Below are positions 23,003-32,610 of a DNA stretch of 64,000 nt, in pieces. How positions within the stretch are numbered: position 1 is the stretch's first letter; each line of letters begins with the position of its first letter. Under the pieces are notes generated by a model. It saw only the letters and a program-made list of their open reading frames with translations, was not told where the DNA came from and did no database searches. Source of the stretch: Mayamaea pseudoterrestris (taxonomy: Eukaryota > Bacillariophyta > Bacillariophyceae > Sellaphorales > Sellaphoraceae); assembly GCA_027923505.1 (NCBI GenBank), contig BROI01000014.1, positions 124,001 through 188,000 on the forward strand, in the 5' to 3' direction. A program made the translations under genes and the position numbers.

Positions 23003-23601
23003 GGGGTAAGGATTCTTTGTGGGGAGCGTGAGAAGGTGCGAGCCAAGCTCATGATCACGAATGTCGCACTGGTAAAATGAGGGATGCAGTCGTACCGGTT
23101 ATGAACTGCATCGAGCGCTTGGGAGTGCTTTTTCCTCGACTTGCGGCCGCAAACGCAAGGCATCCAACATCTCGAAGAAGATACTTTTGAGAGAAAAACG
23201 CTTGCAAGGTTACACTCACTTTACACGTAGGTCAGCAGTCTACCATTGCCGCGCGAGCGAGAGTATTGGAGACGATAATACGACTGTCGAGTAGCGCGCT
23301 GTCAATCAACGCAGCAAGTTTGCAAGGAGTTTAAAAAGAAGCAGCGCTGAAGGCGTAGTCAACATTCTGTGAAACACTGGGTGCTCGCTGGCTACGGTGA
23401 AAGGCTAGGACAGAGTTGTAGAGGCTGTTGAAAGACATTTTAGTTTCGTTAAGATACAAGCTGCGGCTACGGATGTTGGTGGCAACAGATTGTGAGAGCA
23501 GTCGATGGTTTGCCGAGCATGAGCGGTTCTGCTTGCAAAGCCGAAGGGTCCGGAAGCACATGGTCGGAGGCCCAAAGGGGCATTTCTTTTGGTCGTCCTT
23601 C

Positions 23602-23751
23602 TCCACTCCGTGGTTGTTCTTCAATCCAGGAGAACGGTTCTGCAGGCTGTTCTTCAAGTTGAGCATTGTTCTGCGGTCCACTCCGTGGTTGTTCTTCAAT
23701 CCAGGAGAACAGTTCTGCAGGCTGTTCTTCAAGTTGAGCATTGTTCTGCGG
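23602..23751 (+). repeat. 75-bp tandem duplication
   Basis: Two nearly identical 75-bp units (23602-23676 and 23677-23751) beginning tccactccgtggttgttctt. A third partial match, the start of the unit only, does not continue. The length is a multiple of three and both strands stay open through it, so a 136-codon minus-strand frame (23741-23331) contains the unit twice. That frame shows no domain. Confidence 0.9.
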
Positions 23752-24000
23752 TCAGTTCTTGAAGAAGTTCAGAGGGCTTTAGTAGCAGTGACGTCACAGT
23801 TCAGCTAGGCATTGTCATCCTAGCTCGGCATGCCCGTGGCTTCACATCCCTTTTGCTCCAGCTCAACTATAGTCTTTTATCATTGCGACGGCTACCATTC
23901 GAGGTCGCCATATTGGATAAGCATACAGGTGCTTACCAAGGAAAGTCGCCAAACCTTGCGCGCCATCGCGACTTAAACAAGCATTGCCAGCAAAAGACTT

Positions 24001-24524
24001 CACTTTTCAGAGTGACTGAGTGGATGCAACGTCAGCAGAAAACCTGTGTACGTTGCTGTGTGGGTACTGTCAATGTTTTGGTGCACTTTTCAGAGTGACT
24101 GAGTGGATGCAACGTCAGCAGAAAACCTGTGTACGTTGCTGTGTGGGTACTGTCAATGTTTTTGTGCACTTTTCAGAGTGACTATGTGGATGCAACGTCA
24201 GCAGAAAACCTGTGTGTACGTTGCTGTGTGGGTAATGTCAATGTTTTGGTGCACTTTTCAGAGTGACTGTGTGGATGCAACGTCAGCAGAAAACCTGTGT
24301 GTACGTTGCTGTGTGGGTAATGTCAATGTTTTGGTGCACTTTTCAGAGTGACTGTGCGGATGCAACGTCAGCAGAAAACCTGTGTGTACGTTGCTGTGTG
24401 GGTAATGTCAATGTTTTGGTGCACTTTTCAGAGTGACTGTGCGGATGCAACGTCAGCAGAAAACCTGTGTGTACGTTGCTGTGTGGGTAATGTCAATGTT
24501 TTGGTGCACTTTTCAGAGTGACTG
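24001..24524 (+). repeat. 83/85-bp tandem array, six copies plus a partial
   Basis: Units start at 24001, 24084, 24167, 24252, 24337 and 24422, with a final partial at 24507. The first two are 83 bp and the later ones 85 bp, because aacctgtgtacg became aacctgtgtgtacg. Point differences in the stretch after agtgact (gagtgg, tatgtgg, gtgtgg, gtgcgg) change stepwise along the array, a signature of local duplication. It lies about 380 bp before the Crypton frame. Confidence 0.95.
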
Positions 24525-24903
24525 AGCATGAAATCGTTTGTCCAGCTCCAATTGCCCATTGGCGCGAAGCAAATGCTTTTCATGAACGTAGGTAGGCTTT
24601 ACCTCATACCGGGTTACTATGAGTCATTCAGAGAATAATAACGAAGAGTAATGGTATCTAATCACGTGTCACTTAGGAAGGGTTAAGTAGATGCCACGTG
24701 AGGGTCTGAGGGTCCGCACCGCGATGTATCGTGGTGAACTTCACCCCGCGACCCTCGAAATGCTCGCCTGGCTCGGGAGTGCATTGGCTCGCTCAGCAAT
24801 AGGCTCCCAATGCGCCACGAAACAGCATGTACTCCTCACATTTCGCCGATGAAAGAATGTGTCGATGGCGGCTCCTTGACTTTCAATTGCCATTAACAAA
24901 ACA
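24525..24903. other. Crypton 5' flank
   Basis: Non-coding stretch between the 83/85-bp array and the recombinase start, probably holding the left end and promoter of the Crypton. The 11-mer gggtccgcacc at 24710-24720 is nearly repeated at 27169-27179 (gggtctgcacc). Confidence 0.4.
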
Positions 24904-26925
24904 ATGGCTTCAATCGGCGGATGGTGCGTTCTGCACCCTGATCTGCAGAGCAAGCTTGACAATGAGCTTGTTCTTTCTGCGGCACATAATGGATTCACTC
25001 TGTCGCCTCCTCCATTTCGCTTCCGCTGTAATGTATGGCACTACACCAACGGACCAGTCTTGGCCGAGAAGACTCAGATCACTTCTTACCTCTCTTACTA
25101 TTCGATGCTTTGGCGGTTTCTCGCAATGATTGGAGACTGGGAATCAATGCTTGTTCTCCTTCTGCCTAGGCCTATTGGTCTTGGCAAGGTTCCTTCCATG
25201 AAGGTTGAGTCGCTGGTGCTGTTTCTGCGTTGGAAGAAACTCGACACGAACACATTTTTGCGTGACGACGATGAGATGCTTCTCCGTGACGCTAACTTCA
25301 ACGAACCAATTCGTTGCAATGGTGGATGGAAGAGTAACCATAGCATGAAGGCCTTCGCCTCAGCCATTGTATGGCTCCATATGTCCATTGGATACGAGGC
25401 GCAGGATTCTTTCAAGGAAAAGTGTGTTGATTGTTTGAATCTTTTCCGCGTCGACCAAAATAGCCATGGATGTAACGAACACTTTGGCAACCGTCAGATC
25501 AAACGTATTGGACAGCCGACACATTGTTTCAAATTTGCCAACGGAAAAAAACAGTTGCTCGACAAGGACTACGAGGTACACGGATCCTGTGCCATTGCAC
25601 CATGGCAGCTTCGCAAACTTGGCGCGTTGCTTGTCTACGAAGGACTTGTTGGTTTGAGCGTTTGGGTTGCCGTTCTGATTGCAATCAACTTGTATTTGAG
25701 AGCAGACGACGAGTTGCTGACGATATCAATGGAGAGTTTTGAGGCGTCGTCCTTCCACGTCGAAGCAAACGGACGAATCAACGGTGTCTGCCTCAAGATA
25801 CGCGGAAAGACCGACTCGCGTGGACAGTACTTTCATCTTTGGGCGGACCATGAGTATCCGGACATCTGCCCAGTCCGCCATCTGCTGCTGTTGGTGCATT
25901 TGCTTGGCGTTAAGAAAGGTTGGTTGTTTCAGTCGCTCCGGTCGCTCGGGGCAAACACGAGGCGCGACGACGGAGACTACAGAGGCACTAAACGACTCGA
26001 CTACGGAACAATATTCAAGTATTTAAAAGAGCGCTTTATTGAATTATTCGGTCCTGAGACAGGCAAGGGATTCGGTATGCACTCGTTCCGCAAAGGTGCT
26101 TACTTGAAAGCGGCGTTTCAAAAGGCGGACTTGCGAATTTGCCAATACGACGCTCGCCACATGCGCCATGAAGAAGCCGTCTTGTATTTGGGGAACGCCA
26201 ATACACTTGTTTCATCCAATGAAATCAATCCAAGCCCAGGAAACGAGCTTGCCAAGGCATACAGAGGCGTTCGCAATGGTGGCGCGCAACCAAGTCCCCA
26301 AGAGCATGCCGGTAAATCACTCGCCCAGCTCGCCGACGAGTTTGTGTTGCAACTAAAAGTGCCGCATGGCGTGGCGCGCAACGTTCGCTCATTGGTAATT
26401 GAGGCGCAGCAGTTTCAGTGGTCGACTGTCGAAGGAGATTGCCTCGAGCAATGGCTAATGACTGTTCCAGTGGAGCTTCGTAATCCTTGCAAAACCATTT
26501 GCTTGCGATACAAAAGGCAGGTCGAATCAATTTATAAGCAGCAGCAGTTGATTGAGGCAGAGAAGGTTGCAGCAGTTACGCCACCGTCGTCGTCGTCGTC
26601 GTCAAGCAAACGCGCAAAGAATGCGACGCCGCCAACAAATTTCTTTGCGGGGCGAGAGACGATTGCTCAGTTGAAGTCACTTCCTCAGAAACTTGACGCC
26701 TTGCTCGAGCTGCATGATAGAGTCGAGGCGATTGGTGGCGTCGAAAGAATTGTTCTTGATGCGAAGGAAAAGAAATATTTTGCTCGAACGTTGGCGCCCG
26801 TCGCGCGTTGTTTCAAAAACCATTGCGGCGAGGATAGAGAGGCGTTCGTCGGTAGATGGGAAAGGACATTTGCAATCAAGTTTAGTGAGTCATGCTGCAA
26901 AGGCGTTGGTGAATGTGGCCGTTGA
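24904..26925 (+). mobile_element. Crypton tyrosine-recombinase gene (DNA transposon), open frame
   Basis: An intact 673-residue frame. A tyrosine recombinase catalytic set is visible: Arg266 in YLRADDELLTIS, a probable beta-strand Lys in IRGKTDSRGQYFHLW, His393 and Arg396 in HSFRKGAYLKAA, His419 in ARHMRHEEAVL and the nucleophile Tyr428 in VLYLGNAN. The upstream 250 residues are the likely core-binding region. The C-terminal 240 residues include a Ser run followed by KRAKNA, a possible nuclear signal. No RT or transposase of another class lies nearby, so this is a Crypton (stramenopile forms are called CryptonS), which moves as DNA by site-specific recombination. No stop or frameshift is seen, so it is young or under selection. 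Termini are not certain; domestication cannot be excluded. Confidence 0.85.
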
Positions 26926-27234
26926 TAATGCTAGTAGTTGCCTTTATTTGTTACTTGTCGTCCATGGTTGATCTCGCAAGCGTCCGTCGAGAAACCAGAG
27001 TTGAAGTTGCGGCAGGCGAGTTTCTGTAGAAAAGTAGATCCGTGGTAGAGTTTCTACGGAGGAGCCATCACCGGTCGTCGGAGAAACTCTGGCGAAACAT
27101 CGGCGTTGAGGCCATTGGCCGGCGCGCATGGACCAACTAAGTCCAAAACGTGTTCAGTACCGGGTCGAGGGTCTGCACCATAGTAATGCAGTTACTAAGC
27201 GCTGCGAGACGAAGGCTGTGCAGCCTCACACAGT
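26926..27234. other. Crypton 3' flank
   Basis: Non-coding stretch between the recombinase stop and the 172-bp array. It contains the inverted pair gagaaaccagag ... gagtttctgt and the similar tagagtttctacgg ... gagaaactctgg (about 26989-27095), a hairpin-prone segment that may be the element's 3' end. Confidence 0.4.
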
Positions 27235-28087
27235 GCAGTGCAACCATGAAGCTCCCAAGTTCATTTCCAGTGACGGGCCCTCTGCGGCCACTGGGGTGGA
27301 ATACGGAGGTGATTGTAAGGGCTGCAGTGTCAAGGGGAGTCAAGGCAGTGGTCAGTGGTCCTAGCAAGGCAAGAGCACAAAAGGTGTCAAGGTTCCTGGC
27401 GACAGTGCAGTGCAACCATGAAGCTCCCAAGTTCATTTCCAGTGATGGGCCCTCTGCGGCCACTGGGGTGGAATACGGAGGTGATTGTAAGGGCTGCAGT
27501 GTCAAGGGGAGTCAAGGCAGTGGTCAGTGGTCCTAGCAAGGCAAGAGCACAAAAGTTGGCAAGGTTCCTGGCGACAGTGCAGTGCAGCCATGAAGCTCCC
27601 AAGTTCATTTCCAGTGATGGGCCCTCCGCGGCCACTGGGGTGGAATATGGAGGTGATTGTAAGGGCTGCAGTGTCAAGGGGAGTCAAGGCAGTGGTCAGT
27701 GGTCCTAGCAAGGCAAGAGCACAAAAGGTGCCAAGGTTCCTGGTGACAGTGCAGTGCAACCATGAAGCTCCCAAGTTCATTTCCAGTGACGGGCCCTCTG
27801 CGGCCACTGGGGTGGAATACGGAGGTGATTGTAAGGGCTGCAGTGTCAAGGGGAGTCAAGGCAGTGGTCAGTGGTCCTAGCAAGGCAAGAGCACAAAAGT
27901 TGGCAAGGTTCCTGGCGACAGTGCAGTGCAACCATGAAGCTCCCAAGTTCATTTCCAGTGACGGGCCCTCTGCGGCCACTGGGGTGGAATACGGAGGTGA
28001 TTGTAAGGGCTGCAGTGTCAAGGGGAGTCAAGGCAGTGGTCAGTGGTTCTAGCAAGGCAAGAGCACAAAAGTTGGCAAGGTTTCTGG
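27235..28087 (+). repeat. 172-bp tandem array, about five copies
   Basis: Units start at 27235, 27407, 27579, 27751 and 27923 with exact 172-bp spacing and very few differences. Each contains atgaagctcccaagttcat and gggccctctgcggccactgg. Because 172 is not a multiple of three, shifted open frames of about 96-128 codons recur on both strands; these are artefacts of the repeat. The last unit is interrupted near its end by the Copia LTR. Confidence 0.95.
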
Positions 28088-28088
28088 T

Positions 28089-28399
28089 TGTAACTTGTAA
28101 ATCAAATCGTTGCACCTTTCGCTTGTAGCTGTCCTTGGATGGCCAATCCAAGCTTGCAGTTGCTACAATACGAGAGACGAATAAATCGCTTTCTTAACTC
28201 TTCAAGCTTAGTAAGTCTGCTTGTTTCTACTCTATATCGCACTAGTTTCAGCAATATACTTGTTGAATCGCTTCGAAGCCGTCGCTGCCACGCATCACGC
28301 GATCGTGAGGCTGTGGTGAGCCGCGAGTGCCGCTGTGTCACCCTATCGGACATTCGGTGTGACTTGCCCGATTTTCGCTGTTTTCGTTCGCATCCTGCA
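28089..28399 (-). repeat. Probable Copia 3' LTR
   Basis: Bounded by TG and CA on the element strand, adjacent to a polypurine tract on the pol side and to the interrupted 172-bp unit on the other side. No second copy is present in the window, so the boundary is inferred from the motifs alone. Confidence 0.6.
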
Positions 28400-31300
28400 A
28401 CTCCCCTCAAGTCATACCTAATAGTTAGATTCCTTGAAGAGCAGGTTCTTTAAGTGCTTGCTTGCCGTAGCCCGTGGAAGAAACTTGGTAAGTACATCCG
28501 CCGGGTTTGTCGTTCCCATGATGTGGTTGAAATTAATAATTCCCGCCGCAATCGCTTCGCGTACACGGTGAAATGCCAGTGCATTGTGTCGCTTCGTCAG
28601 ACTAGAGTGCGGTAGGTTGCTGCTTTGCGTTACCGACTTGTTGTCTCCAAACATCCATGAAGGTCCGTCGAGCGGAACTCCCAACATGCGTAGCGTGAAG
28701 CGAAGATCCATGATCTGCTCCGTGCTCACTCTCGCTGCTGCAAACTCCGGGCAACGTCGCCGTCTCGACCGTCGCTTGGCGTTTCGAAAGCCAATCAACG
28801 ACTGTTCCATTCAACATGTGTAGCATGCCCATCGCTGCCCGTCCCGTCGTGTAATCGTGGTACAGGTTCGCATCTTCGAACGTTGACATTCGCCTGCGCC
28901 TTGCCGCGCGGCGTGGGCATGTTCACGGAAGCTCCTTCGCAGATCTTGCCGACACTGTAATCCCAATCCATCTTGTCAACTGTCGCGTATCGCTCGTCCG
29001 TTGGAATCGAAACGTTGAATCGAATCGCTCCATCCGGGTATCGTCGTAAGTATCCGCAAATATGCTTCAACCGTTCCAAGTGCCCCGCTCGTGGCGCAGC
29101 TCGGAATCTCCCCATAGTCATGACAGCGCAGTGAATGTCGAATCGACATAAACTTACTGCCCATTGCAACGCACCAATTATCGATTGATACTTCGCAATT
29201 CCATCGACGTCAAGTTCTTTCGTTTCGTCGAGTTCCGGATGATCGCCGTCGCGTAGTGGACTTGTCTGCGGTCGCGGTTCCTCGCCGAACATTTCTTTGT
29301 AGTTCGCTAGTAGTCGTGTGACGTACTTCTTCGCTCCGAAGCATATTATGCTATCGCCGTCACCCCAAACGTCTGCGACCAAATGATATGCTACTTGACC
29401 GACGCTCTTCAACTTGTAGTTGTAGTTCTCAATTAAAAGATCCGTTAATTCCTTCGGATTCTTCATCGCTATCGCTAAATCATCGACATACACACAAACG
29501 TATTCGTAGTGCGTGCCTTTATCGCGCATCCACACGTCCGGTTCTGCGATACACGGCGTGAAGCCAATGTCGCGGAGCGTGTCGGCAAAGTGTTCGTGCC
29601 AGCGTGCGCCTGACGTGCGAAGACCGTATAATGCCTTCACAATCGTGAGCGTGTGACCCTCGAGCTCCCCGAACTCCGGACCTGCCACAATAAAAACCTT
29701 CTCTTTCGTTTTCGCTTCCAAGTATGCGTTGCCGACGTCAGCTGCCCACAGTTCCAGACCGTTGAGTTCCGCTAACATCGCTACCATTCGTAGACTTCGC
29801 AATGACACAACGCCCGAGTAAACTGGAATCCTTCGGCGGCTCTCATATGTCCTCCTGCAACGAGTCGTGCTTTCCGTCGCAAATCGTCTTGACATCGAAT
29901 ATCATGTGCACGTTTATTCGTTTCCCACGGCGCCGGCATAACGCTTTACCGACTCCTTGATCTGCGAACGTGTCGTAATCATTTATCTGATTTAATTCCG
30001 TTCGAATCGCATCCGTCCACAGCGTGTTGCCGTTGATCTCGTCGAGAGCTTTCGCATCTTTATAATTGCGCGGCAACCTTACGCCGAATATGTAGCGTGC
30101 GCCTGTTTGCTTTCGATTTTCGTTTCGCCGCTGTTACCATCTGTCGAAACTTCTTTCGCTTCCGAGTGTAATGCTCCAGCTGCTTCCATCCTGGCTTGTC
30201 GAGTAAGCCGTGCTTGAGTCCATACTCTGCGATCGTTATCGGATCATCCTTCTTCATGATCGCGAGAGGCTCCACGTCGTCGTTCCGTCAGTCCATTCGA
30301 CGAGAACGTTACTTGAACTTCCTTTGTATGTCGGATCGTTCGGTTTCAAATTAAGCTCGTGTCCGATTACCTTCGTGAATACCCACTGAGTCGCCGGATC
30401 GTTTCGTATATCTTCGTCCATCTGTCGTTCGATTAAATCCGACAGTTCGTTGGTACTTTCGCTGGCTCCTCTCCCATTTGGATTAGGAAACCTTTCGTCG
30501 TTTCGAGTAGCTCGTTATCGCGTACTTCGATATATTCGCATACAGTCGCTCGCATTTTCTGACCGTTTTCGTGTTCCCTACGGACCAGTGTCCGATGAGT
30601 TCGCGCTTGGAGAGAACAGAGGGCATTTATTCCTGATTCTTGCTCAGCCCTTCTGAAGAACTTCGCTGGTACGTTGGCGTGGTTCGCCATCGGAATTGTT
30701 TCGTCGTCGTTTCCTTCGTAGTTGTCGTGACTACTCTGTCACATGCGTGCTATGGTAGCGTCCTGTCGCGAGATCTGAGTTTCAAAATTTCCGCTCGCTT
30801 GCGCGTGTAGCTTCTTCAGAAATCTCCTCCAGACTCAGGGAAGGGAGGCAACTCTCGTGGTAACAAGTAGCTGCGCGAGACCACGTTGAGCGCGGAATCG
30901 CCTGAAGCGTGTCGTCCGTCAGAACGAGAAAAGTCATGTGCGGACCGCTATTCTCTGCGATGCCCACGAATCGGCCGTTGCCCCAGATCGTACCGCCGAG
31001 GGAAAGCTCCCTGCGCCTCAAACGTGACCGGTTCCCACCGCACTTGAAATGTAACAAAGGCGAAAGATATCCGGCAGATTTCACCGAACGCAACTTCCGT
31101 TGGCGTGCGCCATCCCAGCGATTTCGTCGCGAGGACGTTCAGTATCATGATTACGAATTTAATCAGCAAAACCCAGCAATGGCCTGCAGGAACCCGAATC
31201 TCGTTGGAGGTTCTCCATCATTGGGCTTAATTTGCGACGTGTGACGTTCGCATGGATTTTGTTCTGGATGACCCGGTTCTGTGGTCACTTGAGGAATATT

Positions 31301-31435
31301 GGCCAACCGACAGAGGATCCCTCACAGCCTTAGCCAGTCTCCGACTTGGCTTTGTCGCTCGAGCAGTCCGTTAGGAGCGCCCACTTCGCGGATAAAATCC
31401 TCTAACGCGTTGACATTTCGCTCTCCGACTTCCAT
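28089..31435 (-). mobile_element. Fossil Ty1/Copia LTR retrotransposon, pol region with one LTR
   Basis: Read on the minus strand, the parts come in Copia order: integrase-like sequence at about 31430-30790 (including LGWRTPTEVAFGE), reverse transcriptase at about 29900-28900 with the YVCVYVDDLAIA catalytic motif, and RNase H at about 28800-28420 (FGDNKSVTQSSN and TTNPADVLTKFLPR). A probable 3' LTR of about 311 bp lies at 28089-28399, starts TG and ends CA, and is preceded by a purine-rich tract ttgaggggagt (polypurine tract). The element is broken in several places. A second LTR and gag are not seen in the window. Its LTR edge lies in the last unit of the 172-bp array and its other edge meets the duplicated host segment. 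It is older than the array's last expansion only if copies share the insertion; that is not seen. Confidence 0.85.
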
Positions 31436-31436
31436 C

Positions 31437-32310
31437 TCATCACCTTCCTTGCCCTTCCTTGCCAGCTTGCTGTCATCAATCACTCCTGCTGGCGAAAAAT
31501 CTCTGTCTCCTGCTCATTTTTTGATAATGTACGGCGACGCAAGTATTAGAATGGTTAGCACCGAAATCAGTACAACGGCCACTTGATCACCTAAATTTAA
31601 ATCCGTGACGACTCCCTTTAGTCTTTGAAATTGCTGTTGGGCAACGACGCTGGCGTTGGAGTGTGGGGTAGTACTTGTTGCTGTTGTCGTTGTTGCAGGT
31701 GCATTGCTTGTTGCTGCGTCGCCTGATTTTGGGAGAGCAGCATCTTTTTCGCTATCACCCTTCTCGCTGCCTTTTTGACTGCTGAAATACCCAACCATGT
31801 ACTGATGCAACGATTGTCGTCTTTCCCTGATCGTTTCTGGTGCGCTGGATAAAACCTCATTGCCATGGAAACGACGAACTCAATCTTCCTGCTCGAAACG
31901 CACCACTACGCGCTCTTTCTCCTGTACTTTTGAATAACTATACTAGGGACCCTCGAACCAGCGTAAAGGGATTCTTTGCGACGAAACGCGAGGCCAAGCC
32001 CATGGTGGTCGATGTCGCACTGGTGGTAAACGGACACAATCGTACCGGTTTTGGACGACTGCTCCGAACGCTTGGGAGTGCTTTTACTCGCATCGCGGCC
32101 GCAAACGCGAGGCACCAACATCTTGAAGAAGATACTACTTTTGGGAGAAGAATTCTTGCAAGTTTACACTCACTTTACACGTAGGTCGGCAGTCAACCGT
32201 TTTCGCGCGAGCGAGAGTATCAAAGACATTGGCGATCGGCTGTCAACAACGCAGCAAGTTTGCGAAGACTCCAAAGAGACGGAGCGTGACGCGCGTGATC
32301 TACATTCTCC
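31437..32310 (-). pseudogene. Truncated duplicate of the mitochondrial protein gene 5' end and promoter
   Basis: This stretch aligns with 22362-23366 in the same orientation. It contains a copy of YFSSQKGSEKGDSEKDAA and of LNLGDQVAVVLISVLTILIL (about 31800-31520), then the non-coding upstream DNA, including ttacactcactttacacgtaggtc, present in both copies. The original N-terminal coding part is altered and out of frame and everything after the first hydrophobic segment is degraded or missing, so it cannot encode the full protein. Because promoter DNA is included, it is a DNA-level duplication and not a processed copy. Confidence 0.85.
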
Positions 32311-32329
32311 TTACGGACACAGTCATTAT

Positions 32330-32576
32330 AGCTTCTTTCCAGCAACCGAATTGGCTCAATTGTTTTTTACGACATCAAATTTGAAAGATTTCTAACATCA
32401 ATTTTTGATCGCTCTGTAATAGATACAACCGATAAATCACACAAACATTTACCAGTTCCTGGCTTCTTTTTCGGCAACCGAATTGGCTCGATTGTTTCTT
32501 ACAACATTAAAGTTTGAGATCTCCAAGTCTTGTTCGTTTGATAACAGATTCAACCGATAAATCTCGGAATTTACAT
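32330..32576 (+). repeat. About 130-bp tandem duplication in the RING-like gene promoter
   Basis: Two diverged copies, about 32330-32450 and 32461-32576, share ggcttctttt..gcaaccgaattggctc, attgtttcttac and caaccgataaatc in the same order. They lie immediately upstream of the ATG at 32611 and may carry repeated regulatory sites. The copies differ at many positions, so the duplication is not recent. Confidence 0.75.
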
Positions 32577-32610
32577 TCGCTCGCTCGTGACAAAGCAAAC
32601 AACTACCACT

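Noticed and set aside
23853-24351. Overlapping frames with repeated CVRCCVG-type peptides
   Set aside because: They come from the 83/85-bp satellite and end where the units end.
24001-28087. Regular arrays that could be taken for CRISPR
   Set aside because: Units are contiguous, 83-172 bp, with no unique spacers, in a eukaryotic setting with no Cas genes.
27137-28151. Series of about 96-128 codon frames on both strands in the 172-bp array
   Set aside because: They are the same unit read in shifting frames; length reflects the repeat and not selection.
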